Shown here in pieces: positions 32,796 to 41,841 of a DNA stretch of 64,000 nucleotides. The notes under the pieces are model-generated. The model worked only from the letters and a program-made list of their open reading frames with translations, did no database searches and had not been told where the DNA came from. How positions within the stretch are numbered: the stretch's first letter is position 1; every line of letters begins with the position of its first letter. The stretch comes from JAFAGX01 sp035623335 (GTDB taxonomy: Bacteria > Acidobacteriota > Terriglobia > Terriglobales > Acidobacteriaceae): contig DASPTQ010000009.1 of assembly GCA_035623335.1 (NCBI GenBank), positions 12,664 through 76,663 of the forward strand, read 5' to 3'. The position numbers were made by a program, and so were the translations under genes.

Positions 32796-33329
32796 CTGTC
32801 TCGAGATCAGAGTGCCACAAGCGTGGTTGAGACTTCGCCCTGGATCGGCGTCGTAATTCTGTCAGCCTATTGCTTCGGACACTCCTGCCGTCAGGGCAGC
32901 TATCGGCAATTCGATCTTCCAAGTGACCCCAAGTTAATGACCGCCAAATAGTTCCGGACCGACTGCGGAATGGCTCGAAAGTTATAGTTACCTTCCTTAA
33001 CTTTTTAGTTACCAAAGATTCTCGAAATTCAAAAATGAAACTGGCGGACAATGAGTGTCCCCAGGTATCCCAGCTGCGTTCGTTGAGCCCCAGTCGTAGC
33101 GGTTGGGATTGTCAGCAAGACCCAGGCAGAGAAATCGACGCGTTGATGGTCGCCTTGATACGGCAAGTTGAGGAGAAAGGGTAAGAATGACCCTCGTAGT
33201 GTCGATGACTCCAGGGCAATACCTGATCTGTGGCAGAGTCCAAATCGAGAGAAACACACTCAAGACTCTGGCTTATCCAACTCGAGCATTCGTGAAGTTA
33301 AGTCGTCTTCGCATGATTACTGTTAGAAC
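32796..33329. other. Intergenic stretch after the fluoride operon
   Basis: About 530 bases. A 49-codon plus-strand frame (33034-33183) and minus-strand frames near 33009-33263 have no family likeness and no ribosome site. An A+T-rich patch with two GTTACC/GTTACCA copies lies near 32985-33016. No clear terminator was found for the operon. Confidence 0.45.
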
Positions 33330-34118
33330 ATGGGGGTTAGCAAAGTGAGTCTTGGAATTGCGTTACTTCTAATTTTCCTGCTGTTTCTGATCGATAAGCA
33401 TCATCTATGGCGCGAGATTGCCACCAATGCGTTGCTGCCTCTGGCAATCGTCATCTTAGTTACTGTTTGCTGGCTTTCATGGACCAAGTATCGGGATCAG
33501 AAAGAACAACGAAGAATGGCTGCAAACAACAAGAAGGCAGTACAGGCCTGCATAGCTCGCTTTCCCGGCCAGGACGTAGCTCAGGCCTGCGAAGCAGACC
33601 CAGAACTGACCTCATGCAGCCGGTTAACCGTGCCGTGGAAGGACCTTCGTGCCGCATACAACGCAGCCGATCAGAGTGCTTCGGACTCCAATCAACCGAG
33701 TCTGGTAGACATTGATCTCTCGACGAACTGTTTCTACCCGCCTACCTTGCCGGTGCGTATGCCGGACGGCACGGTCACGGAATTTCCCGAGACGATGCCG
33801 GCTTCGCAGATTCAGAAAGAGATTGCGCAGAAGTTCCCCAGCTTATATGCCAAACCTGCCAAACCGCACCCCGTAAAGCATAACTTCCCCCAAGTCCGGT
33901 CAGACGTGAGTTGGGATTTGACCCTAACGTCCGAACAATCCGGCGGCGTACACGTGGGCGTGGTGCATCCCGGCGAGAAAGTCACTCTCCTTTACAGTGA
34001 TAGTTACAGCGCCAAGGTAAAGACCAAGAAAGGCATGGTGGGTTGGGCCGATGCGGGCAACTTTGAAGTGGTCGACCCGGAGCGATTCGCGACCAGCGAC
34101 GCCGAGGGGTCAAAATAG
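33330..34118 (+). CDS. Membrane-anchored SH3-like domain protein
   Basis: A 262-residue protein with two N-terminal membrane helices (LGIALLLIFLLFLID and ALLPLAIVILVTVCWLSW), a region with several Cys (residues about 70-100: ACIARF, ACEADPELTSCSRL), a short motif DGTVTEFPETMPASQIQKEI, and a C-terminal SH3-like fold (VHVGVVHPGEKVTLLYSDSY...VGWADAGNFE). The SH3-like part may bind a peptide or cell-wall stem. I recognise no named family for the whole protein. The ATG has no clear ribosome site; GTG 33345 is an alternative. It is a single-gene unit. Confidence 0.6.
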   Translation: MGVSKVSLGIALLLIFLLFLIDKHHLWREIATNALLPLAIVILVTVCWLSWTKYRDQKEQRRMAANNKKAVQACIARFPGQDVAQACEADPELTSCSRLTVPWKDLRAAYNAADQSASDSNQPSLVDIDLSTNCFYPPTLPVRMPDGTVTEFPETMPASQIQKEIAQKFPSLYAKPAKPHPVKHNFPQVRSDVSWDLTLTSEQSGGVHVGVVHPGEKVTLLYSDSYSAKVKTKKGMVGWADAGNFEVVDPERFATSDAEGSK

Positions 34119-34463
34119 GTCTCCGTTGTTTGTGGTCTGCCGCCAAGACTGCGGTTTTGGCGCGTACCACTACAAATTCTCGCCTGGGGTGGTTAGGACG
34201 AGCATCGCCCTCTCCCGGCACCACCCTACACTCCTCTGATTTAAGGATGGGGGAGTGAGCCGGACATTAGGTTAAATCGTCCGCTAATCGAGGAAACCTG
34301 TCCTCCCGCCTAGGTTAAGGGACTACCGTTGTTTCGCTCATCACTATAATCTGCTGGAAGGCTCGGAATTGGGCTTGTGTGTCTAACTATTCCTTGCCGG
34401 CAGAGACCTCTACGGCACGATGTTCTTCCAGATCAGCAGCTTCGGACCAGAAGGCCGACCCCG
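34119..34463. other. Leader region of the TonB-dependent receptor gene
   Basis: About 345 bases without a gene. TATAAT at 34345-34350 is a perfect -10 element, but no good -35 lies at the normal distance. I see no riboswitch pattern. Confidence 0.5.
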
Positions 34464-36845
34464 GTGAAGAGAGGCATAGCTGTTCTATCCCTTTTCTTCT
34501 ATACCCTACCCGCGCTATGCCAAAGCAATAGCGGCGAATTGCGCCTCAAAGTAGTCGATCCCTCCGGTCTAGGGATTAGAACCATCGTCGAGATCACGAG
34601 TGGGGCGAACCAATATCACAGCCGTCTCGCGACCAGCGATGAGGGAACACTGGACGTCGAGCGCCTGCCTTATGGCATTTATCAGCTCGAAATTGAGCGG
34701 CCTGGTTTTGCAGGCTTGTCCGAGTCAGTGGAGATCTACTCCTCGCTTCCGACCGAACGTAGGATCCAACTCAAGCTGCCTACGATCAATGAGTCGGTAA
34801 CCGTGAGCGCCCCCAACACGCTGATCGACCCGGATCGAGCCGGCTCCGTCAATCAGATCGGCTCCGACCTCATAGAAAACCGCCTCAGCTCAATTCCCGG
34901 TCGTTCCTTACAGGATTTGGTGAATTCGCAGCCGGGCTGGCTCTATGAGGGAAATGCCGTCCTGCATCCACGGGGTTCGGAGTATCAGACTCAATTTGTG
35001 GTGGATGGCATCCCCCTCACGGATAATCGCTCGCCTAGCTTTGGACCCACCATGGACGCCGACGATGTGCAGTTCTTGAGCATTTACACCGGCGGCATTC
35101 CTGCCGAATATGGCCGGAAAATGGGAGGTGTGGTCGAGGTGAACACGCTCGAGGATTCGCAACCCGGCCTTCACGGCCAGGTTGCGCTTTCCGGAGGAAG
35201 TTTCGACACCGCAGGCGCGTCCGCACGGGTGCAGTACGCCTTCGGCAGCAACACCCTGGGCGCAACCGCGAGCGGCAGCAGGACGGATCACTATCTGAAT
35301 CCCGTGGTTCCGCAAAACTATACCAATGCGGGCACACTTGGCGATTTCTCGGTCAATTACGAGCGCAACTTAACTTCGAAAGATCGCTTGCGATTCATCG
35401 TCCGCCACGAACTTGCCCGCTATGAAATTCCCAACGAGCAGGTACAAGAGGATCCTCAGCTCCTGGCGGAACTGGGCCAGCCCCCGCCTCCCCCCGGAAC
35501 TCCTAGTCAGCGCCAGACGGCCGACAATTTCGAGACCATGGGTAGCGCTGCTTATCAGCACATTTTCTCGCCCAACGTTCTCCTCGACGTTCGCGGCATG
35601 ATCCGCAACAACTCCAACGACTTCTATTCCAATCCCTACTCCTGGCCGGTCCTTGTCTTTCAGCACAACCACTTTAATGAGGGGTATTTCAATAGCTCGG
35701 TGTCCATTCATCGCGGTCACCAAGAATGGAAGGCCGGGGTTGAGTCGGATAACATTTTTCTTCACGAAAATTACTACGACCTCATCACCGCGAACCCAAA
35801 TTATCCCAGCTATCCATTCGATCCCGGCACCGCAACCACCTTCAGTTTCCTCGGCAACCGGCCCGATCTCGAACAGGCGGCTTACGTTCAGGATCTCATC
35901 CACTTCGGGAACTGGACGGTCAACGCCGGCCTGCGCTGGGACCACTACCAACTACTTCTGAATCAGCAGGCCGTCAGCCCCCGCGTCGCGGTAGCCCATA
36001 ACTTTCCCTCGGCCGGTTTGATCGTGCACGCCTCCTACGACCGGGTATTTCAAACCCCGTCGTTCGAGAACATACTGCTCTCCAGCTCTCCCGAGGTCGA
36101 ATCCTTCGAACCTACGGTTCTGCGCCTGCCGGTCGAACCCTCCCGCGGCAACTATTTCGAGATCGGCGGCAGCAAAAGCGTCTTCAACCAATTGCGCTTG
36201 GACGCGAACTATTTTCGCCGCGACGTCAACAACTACGCCGATGACGACCAGATTCTCAGCACCAGCATCAGCTTTCCCATCGCATTCCGCCAAGCGATCC
36301 TCTATGGCGCGGAGGGCAAGCTCGAACTTCCGCAATGGAAGCACTTCTCCGGTTTCCTCAGTTATTCCTACATCGTCGGGAATGCCTGGTTCCCGGTCAC
36401 GGGCGGCCTTTTTCTTGGCCAGGACGCCGTGAACGCCACCACCCAGCTCACCGGACACTTCCCCGACTCGCAGGACCAGCGCCACACCATTCGCGGACGC
36501 GTTCGTTATCAGGTGAAACCACGCCTTTGGGTTGCCGGCGGAGTGCAATACGATAGCGGACTGCCATTCGATTTCGAGGGTACTCAACAGCAGGCGCTCG
36601 CCGAATACGGCCAGGCAGTTATCGATCGCATTAACTTTGCCCGTGGACGGATCTATCCTTCGTTCCAGATCAATGCTTCGGTAGGAGCCGATGTTTACAA
36701 GTCAGATCGTATGGAAATGCGATTTCAGATCGATGGGCAGAACCTTACCAACATTCTTGACGTGATTGACTTCGGCGGCCTGTTCTCCGGCAACGCGATC
36801 GGCCCGTCTCGCAGCTTCCTCATGCGACTTACTACCAACTTTTAG
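34464..36845 (+). CDS. TonB-dependent receptor with carboxypeptidase-regulatory N-domain (Oar-like)
   Basis: A 793-residue outer-membrane protein. The N-terminal signal (VKRGIAVLSLFFYTLPALCQ) is followed by a carboxypeptidase-regulatory beta-sandwich (LKVVDPSGLGIRTIVEI...), the plug domain (about 115-230: SIPGRSLQDLVNSQPG, FVVDGIPLTDN, GGIPAEYGRKMGGVVEVNT) and a 22-strand-type barrel to the final Phe (LMRLTTNF). GTG 34464-34466 with AAGG upstream is preferred. Proteins of this class are abundant in Acidobacteriota and are thought to take up plant-derived or other large substrates. The substrate is unknown. No TonB or SusD partner lies nearby. Confidence 0.9.
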   Translation: MKRGIAVLSLFFYTLPALCQSNSGELRLKVVDPSGLGIRTIVEITSGANQYHSRLATSDEGTLDVERLPYGIYQLEIERPGFAGLSESVEIYSSLPTERRIQLKLPTINESVTVSAPNTLIDPDRAGSVNQIGSDLIENRLSSIPGRSLQDLVNSQPGWLYEGNAVLHPRGSEYQTQFVVDGIPLTDNRSPSFGPTMDADDVQFLSIYTGGIPAEYGRKMGGVVEVNTLEDSQPGLHGQVALSGGSFDTAGASARVQYAFGSNTLGATASGSRTDHYLNPVVPQNYTNAGTLGDFSVNYERNLTSKDRLRFIVRHELARYEIPNEQVQEDPQLLAELGQPPPPPGTPSQRQTADNFETMGSAAYQHIFSPNVLLDVRGMIRNNSNDFYSNPYSWPVLVFQHNHFNEGYFNSSVSIHRGHQEWKAGVESDNIFLHENYYDLITANPNYPSYPFDPGTATTFSFLGNRPDLEQAAYVQDLIHFGNWTVNAGLRWDHYQLLLNQQAVSPRVAVAHNFPSAGLIVHASYDRVFQTPSFENILLSSSPEVESFEPTVLRLPVEPSRGNYFEIGGSKSVFNQLRLDANYFRRDVNNYADDDQILSTSISFPIAFRQAILYGAEGKLELPQWKHFSGFLSYSYIVGNAWFPVTGGLFLGQDAVNATTQLTGHFPDSQDQRHTIRGRVRYQVKPRLWVAGGVQYDSGLPFDFEGTQQQALAEYGQAVIDRINFARGRIYPSFQINASVGADVYKSDRMEMRFQIDGQNLTNILDVIDFGGLFSGNAIGPSRSFLMRLTTNF

Positions 36846-36928
36846 ACGGATGCACCATTAGGATCAGAGCTGACCGTACCATGCGTTCTTCCGCAGGTTT
36901 CTAAACGCCTACGCTCGAACTCGTAAGC

Positions 36929-37354
36929 CTAGGGGCTGGATGTGCAAGAAACGCAACTGTTCATGAAAGCTAGATCTAGCTTTCCATCCCCGTTGAAGTC
37001 GGCGACTGCCAAACCGAGTGGAGAACTTCCGGCGCTGTAGCTCTTCTGTGGCGCAAAGCTCCCGCCTGGCATTCCCAGCAAGATGGACACCGAATTGTCT
37101 GTTGCATTGGCAACGGCAAGATCTAGCCTCCCGTCCCCATTGAAATCAGCAACGATCACAGCAGTTGAGTCGGGAACTTCGAAATACGCGGTATTGAAAA
37201 GATAGTTCTGGCCGTCAACAGTAGGATTGATAACGGCGGCAGCAACCAACAGCCCCAGGAAAGCTCCACAGCGTAGTGATCTACCTGCCCAAGGGTAGGC
37301 AAAGCCTGCACTCACGGCAGGTATGAGTGAAGCCCCAGTTCTGATGCTAGCCAC
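36929..37354 (-). CDS. Truncated secreted FG-GAP/VCBS-repeat protein
   Basis: A 141-residue product with a signal-like N-terminus (LRCGAFLGLLVAAAV) and two FG-GAP repeats, each with a Ca2+-binding loop: VADFNGDGRLDLAVANATDNSVSILLG and VADFNGDGKLDLAF. Full-length family members are 400-1200 residues with seven such repeats forming a propeller. This one ends after two, so it is probably a relic or a partial gene. The segment VSCTSSP may mark the junction. Confidence 0.55.
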   Translation of the reverse strand: MASIRTGASLIPAVSAGFAYPWAGRSLRCGAFLGLLVAAAVINPTVDGQNYLFNTAYFEVPDSTAVIVADFNGDGRLDLAVANATDNSVSILLGMPGGSFAPQKSYSAGSSPLGLAVADFNGDGKLDLAFMNSCVSCTSSP

Positions 37355-37772
37355 GGCTCGACTCCCAATCGCGACTCAGCGCCTTCCCCCAAAGACAGCG
37401 CGGAATGGTGATCCAGAGTTCCAGCGACTGTCAAGTGCGTTCGTCATGACAGGTGTCCACGAGAGTCTGCCGTCGCGCTCTCACTCTGGCTCGCTCCGGA
37501 GGCTGGATTTTGTCGGTTGGTAATAGCTACCCTGGCCGGATTGATCTGTAATCCATTGTGTCAAAAGGAGATAATCCACGCACCGAAGTGCTCTTGTGAC
37601 CTTAGGTTTTGCTAAGGCCTTGCTGTCTGTCTCGGGAGGGCAGAAACAGTACCCGTGTTCATGCCAAAACCAGCGACGAATGTCATCGTGATGACAGCTG
37701 TGGTTTCACCAGCGGCTTGAGTCTTGAATGGAAGGAGTGGCCCTGCCGAGAACAGCCCAGTTTCATCAGGAT
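37355..37772. other. Intergenic stretch, no gene seen
   Basis: About 420 bases between the FG-GAP fragment and the end of the glucosidase gene. Short frames on either strand have no family character. Confidence 0.5.
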
Positions 37773-40448
37773 CTAATCGGCCAGCGCAATTCCGCGTTCT
37801 TCTTGCAGGTGTCCTCTTGACTCCCCGCTCTGTTGCAGCAACTTGGCAACGAGACCCGTCCAGCCGGTCTGGTGACTGGCACCGACTCCTCGGCCGGTGT
37901 CAGCGTGGAAATACTCGTGAAACAGGATGAGGTGATTCCAGTTTGGATCCGCCTGAAACTTAGGGATGCCTTGGTATACAGGACGCTCCCCTTTTTCATC
38001 GCGAAGGAAGATTCTTGCCAGGCGACGTGATAGCTCGGCTGCTACCTCCCACAACGTAAGAAAGTTTCCAGAACGTGCAGGAAACTCAACTTGGAATCCA
38101 TCGCCGAGATAGTGATGAAATTTCTGCAGAGACTCGATCAGCAGATAATTGACAGGAAACCAAATGGGGCCGCGCCAGTTCGAATTTCCGCCAAACAGAC
38201 CCAAACTCGATTCTGCCGGCTCGTATTTGACGTGGTACTCCGTTCCGTTTACCGCCAACGTATAGGGATGCTCGTGGTGATAGCGGGAAAGAGCGCGAAC
38301 CCCGTAGGGCGATAAAAACTCGTGTTCGTCGAGCATGACCTGAAGGATGCGGCGAAGCTGATCGCTTCCGACGATGGACAACAATCTTCTTTCCCTCTTG
38401 CCGCGAGTACGCATACAGGCCACACTGCCGATGAGGTCCGGACGGTTTTCGATAAACCACTCCAAACGACGCTTGAATCCGGGAAGGCGGTCGAGTAGTT
38501 CCGGCTCCAGCGTCTCCACCGCAAACAGGGGTATCAGACCGACCATGGAGCGAATCCGCAGGGGATATTTGCGGCCATCGGGAAAACGCAGAACGTCGTA
38601 AAAGAAACCATCCATCTCGTCCCACAGCCCCATGCCATCCTGGCCGCGGTGGTTCATGGCGTGGGCAATATAGAGGAAGTGCTCCCAAAACTTGCTGGCG
38701 ACATCTTCGTACGCGGGATCGTGTCTGGCGAGTTCTAGGGCGATGGCGAGCAGATTGAGCGTGTACATCGCCATCCAGCTGGTGCCGTCGGACTGCTCGA
38801 GATAGCCGCCCGTCGGCAGAGGAGCCCCACGATCGAATACGCCAATGTTGTCGAGACCCAGGAAACCGCCCTGGAAGATGTTCATTCCGTCGGCATCTTT
38901 GCGGTTCACCCACCAGGTAAAGTTCAGCAAGAGCTTGTGAAATACCCTCTGCAGAAAAGCGAGATCGCCCTTCCCTTGGCGCTTCTTGTCAATCTTGTAC
39001 ACGCGCCACGCAGCCCAAGCATGAACCGGCGGATTCACATCGCCCAGCGCCCACTCGTAGGCTGGGAGCTGCCCGTTGGGATGCATATACCATTCGCGCA
39101 GCAGCAGCACGAGTTGCTCTTTGGCAAATTCGCAATCGACCAGGGACAAAGGCACACAGTGAAAAGCCAAATCCCACGCGGCATACCATGGATACTCCCA
39201 CTTGTCAGGCATGGAGATAACATCAGCGTTATATAGGTGCGTCCATTCCTTGTTGCGGCCACTGCGGCGCTCCGGGGGTGGCGACGGATTCCCCGGATCT
39301 CCTGCCAGCCAGCGCTGGAGTTCGTAGTGATAGAACTGCTTGGACCAGAGCATCCCGGCGAAGCTCTGGCGCATGATGTTTTGTGCGTCGGGTGAGAGGT
39401 GCTGCGGAATCAGCGTGCGGTAGAACTCATCGGCCTCGTTCCGGCGGGTCGCCAACAGCCGATCGAATCCCTCGAACGCAGCGCCCGAAAAGTCAATATC
39501 GGTGAGACGCAAACGAACCGACACGGTGGCACGGGCAGGAATTTCCAATTTGTAGTGCACCGCTGCCTTGGTACCCATCGGATAGGCGGCTACGGCATTC
39601 GCCTTTCGGTTGATGACATAGTCGTTGATCCCGTCCTTGACGCACGGCCAGCGGTTGTCCAACCCAAAGAGGCGCTCGACATTCGTTTCATTTTCCGTGA
39701 ACAGGAGTTCAGGCGATCCTTCCCAGTACAGCCACCGCTTGCCGAGGCTGGCGTGCTGCAGCTCGATGGCTGCGGAAACTTGACGAAGCTCGGGACGGGC
39801 CCCATCGTCACCCCAGGCCCAGGTATTCCGGAACCAGACCGTGGGCAACAAGCGTAGGGCAGCAGTTTCCGGCCCGAGGTTCGTGGCAGAGATTCTTATC
39901 AATATGTCTTCCACATCGCCTTTTGCGTACTCGACGAACACGTCGAAATAGCGGTCGCTCTCGAACACGCCCGTGTCGAGCAGTTCAAATTCGGGCTGGT
40001 CTTTTCCACGACGGCTATTTTCTTCAACTAACTGTGCGTATGGAAATTCCGCTTGCGGATACTTGTAGAGATATTTCAGGTAAGAGTGCGTGGGAGTGCC
40101 ATCCAGGTAGAAGTAGCATTCCTTGACATCCTCGCCGTGATTGCCCTCTTTCCCCGTGAGTCCGAATAGCCGTTCCTTGAGAATAGGATCGCGCTCATTC
40201 CACAGAGCCAGGGCAAAGCAAATCAGTTGACGGCGGTCGGAGATGCCCGCGATCCCATCTTCATTCCACCGGTAGACGCGGGAGCGTGCATGATCGTGCG
40301 GAAAGTATTCCCAGGCGTCTCCCTTGGGACTGTAGTCTTCCCGGACCGTGCCCCAGGCACGTTCACTCAAGTACGGACCCCAGCGCTTCCAGTGTTTCCT
40401 GCGGGCTTGGGATTCCTGAAGGCGAATCTCTTCTACAGTCACGTCCAT
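37773..40448 (-). CDS. GH63-like (MGH1-type) glucosidase
   Basis: An 891-residue protein of the (alpha/alpha)6 GH63/MGH1-like family. Landmarks are the N-terminal RKHWKRWGPYLSERAWGTVREDYSPKGDAW, the central LSPDAQNIMRQSFAGMLWSKQFYHYELQRWL, the EWALGDVNPPVHAWAAWRVY helix with likely acid residues, DKWEYPWYAAWDLAFHC and GGNSNWRGPIWFPVNYL. Related proteins hydrolyse terminal alpha-glucosyl or mannosylglycerate residues. No signal peptide is visible, so it is probably cytoplasmic. Two nearby in-frame starts lie upstream (40469 and 40529); ATG 40448 precedes DVTVEEIRLQ and is my choice, but the ribosome site is poor. Confidence 0.85.
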   Translation of the reverse strand: MDVTVEEIRLQESQARRKHWKRWGPYLSERAWGTVREDYSPKGDAWEYFPHDHARSRVYRWNEDGIAGISDRRQLICFALALWNERDPILKERLFGLTGKEGNHGEDVKECYFYLDGTPTHSYLKYLYKYPQAEFPYAQLVEENSRRGKDQPEFELLDTGVFESDRYFDVFVEYAKGDVEDILIRISATNLGPETAALRLLPTVWFRNTWAWGDDGARPELRQVSAAIELQHASLGKRWLYWEGSPELLFTENETNVERLFGLDNRWPCVKDGINDYVINRKANAVAAYPMGTKAAVHYKLEIPARATVSVRLRLTDIDFSGAAFEGFDRLLATRRNEADEFYRTLIPQHLSPDAQNIMRQSFAGMLWSKQFYHYELQRWLAGDPGNPSPPPERRSGRNKEWTHLYNADVISMPDKWEYPWYAAWDLAFHCVPLSLVDCEFAKEQLVLLLREWYMHPNGQLPAYEWALGDVNPPVHAWAAWRVYKIDKKRQGKGDLAFLQRVFHKLLLNFTWWVNRKDADGMNIFQGGFLGLDNIGVFDRGAPLPTGGYLEQSDGTSWMAMYTLNLLAIALELARHDPAYEDVASKFWEHFLYIAHAMNHRGQDGMGLWDEMDGFFYDVLRFPDGRKYPLRIRSMVGLIPLFAVETLEPELLDRLPGFKRRLEWFIENRPDLIGSVACMRTRGKRERRLLSIVGSDQLRRILQVMLDEHEFLSPYGVRALSRYHHEHPYTLAVNGTEYHVKYEPAESSLGLFGGNSNWRGPIWFPVNYLLIESLQKFHHYLGDGFQVEFPARSGNFLTLWEVAAELSRRLARIFLRDEKGERPVYQGIPKFQADPNWNHLILFHEYFHADTGRGVGASHQTGWTGLVAKLLQQSGESRGHLQEERGIALAD

Positions 40449-40632
40449 TCTCCATGGGCCAAATGGCATGCGCGAGTCGCGCAAGGTGCACGGGAGGCCG
40501 TCATGTCGGCTTCGGGTTCGTCCTCTCATTCTAATCGGGGAAGGACCGAAGCAATGGGAGGAAACCCAGTTCGCGGGTTACAAAGGAAACGTTCCCATCC
40601 AGGTGTTGAATGGACTCGACCCTCAAGAAAGA

Positions 40633-40660
40633 AAAGCGGGACGCTCACGCATCCCGCTTT
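40633..40660 (-). terminator. Rho-independent terminator after the FecR-domain gene
   Basis: AAAGCGGGA and TCCCGCTTT form a perfect 9-bp stem with a 10-base loop. On the minus strand it is followed by TTCTTTCTT. It lies 25 bases after the FecR-domain stop codon and insulates the glucosidase gene downstream. Confidence 0.8.
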
Positions 40661-40684
40661 ATCTGTTGGGGTAGATCAGCGTGC

Positions 40685-41677
40685 CTATCGGAACCTGCCG
40701 AAGCCACCACCATGAAAACCACCCGAAGCGTGCATGGAGGGTGCCGGCTCACTTTCGCGCGGTCCAAAGGATCGAACCGCATGGTCGTGGAACCCAGGAC
40801 CATAGGCTGGTGCCGGACGATATCCGGTGAAGGAATGCACGTAGTGACCATAACCGTACAGCACCGGTGCGCGATATACCCACAGTGGTGAGTAAAAACC
40901 CCAGCCAAACGGAGAGTAAAGCAATCCGTTGGCCGGGAGGAATGTGTAGGCTCCCCACCACGGGCTCCAATACCAGCCTGCCCCAAACCATCCTGGCCCA
41001 TACCATCCGTTCACCACGTACACTCGTGCAGCATCAACGTTGGCTTCCGCCAGGTAGTTCGAACGCAAACTGCTCCAGCGATACAGGTCATCGCTTTGTG
41101 CGAGGTTCTTATCGAAGGACCTGGCCTTCAACTTACCTTCGCCGTTGAGAGCGACTTCGTGCCCACCCTTCACCGTCACCGTCCGATCCCCGTCTTCTAC
41201 CATTGCCCTTCCCTCGAAGACTCGAACCTGCTGATGAGTGGCATCGAAATCGTATAGACCCGGCTTGAGGAGCTGAGCAGTCGCACCGTTTTGCAGGATG
41301 CGAACGTCGTTTTCCTTGTAGATCTGGTCCACTTCGACCATGGCCTGGCCTCGATTTAAAGCCAATTCGGTATTGGTCAGGTTCGGTGAAACCATACGCA
41401 GTGAACTATCCGAGCCGAGCCGCAGGAAGACTCCTGGGGTGAGTAAGATTTCAGCTTTGCCATTCCGTGTAGTGAGCGTCTGGCCGGTCTGCAAATCGGC
41501 AGAGCCGACCGATTGGGCGTCGAGCATCTCGTTGCCGATCGACGCCTGCCCTTCCACATAATTTACGGTTCCGGGCAGCGCTGAATGTGTACCGGAATTC
41601 GCCCCCAATGCCGGCACAACCAGGATCGCTGCCAGGAAGAAGCTTGCTGCAGCCGCTTTCCACCTAGACAGCCTCAT
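40685..41677 (-). CDS. Secreted FecR-domain protein with aromatic/glycine-rich tail
   Basis: A 330-residue protein with a signal peptide (AAAASFFLAAILVVPALGA). Residues about 35-190 form a FecR-like domain: VNYVEGQASIGNEML, TGQTLTTRNGKAEILLTPGVFLRLG, ALNRGQAMVEVDQIYK and VRVFEGRAMVEDGDRTVTV. The last third is rich in Gly, Tyr, Trp and Phe (WYGPGWFGAGWYWSPWW) and ends GGFHGGGFGRFR. Such proteins are common in Acidobacteriota; the tail may mediate surface contact. AAGGAAGG stands 6 bases before ATG 41677. Confidence 0.82.
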   Translation of the reverse strand: MRLSRWKAAAASFFLAAILVVPALGANSGTHSALPGTVNYVEGQASIGNEMLDAQSVGSADLQTGQTLTTRNGKAEILLTPGVFLRLGSDSSLRMVSPNLTNTELALNRGQAMVEVDQIYKENDVRILQNGATAQLLKPGLYDFDATHQQVRVFEGRAMVEDGDRTVTVKGGHEVALNGEGKLKARSFDKNLAQSDDLYRWSSLRSNYLAEANVDAARVYVVNGWYGPGWFGAGWYWSPWWGAYTFLPANGLLYSPFGWGFYSPLWVYRAPVLYGYGHYVHSFTGYRPAPAYGPGFHDHAVRSFGPRESEPAPSMHASGGFHGGGFGRFR

Positions 41678-41841
41678 AACCAACCTTCCTTTCTGTTTTT
41701 AACCATTCAGTTAATTGGATGAGAGACGCAGGTATTTCGACTCGGGTCTATCTCACTGAGCAGTCAGGATCTAATAGAAATACACTACCGCCAACGTTTA
41801 GTTCTCCGCTCGAGGCTGGGGCGCGCATCAAGAAAAGCAGG

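Noticed and set aside
33034..33183. 49-codon plus-strand frame after the fluoride operon
   Set aside because: No ribosome site, no family likeness, and atypical composition; probably chance.
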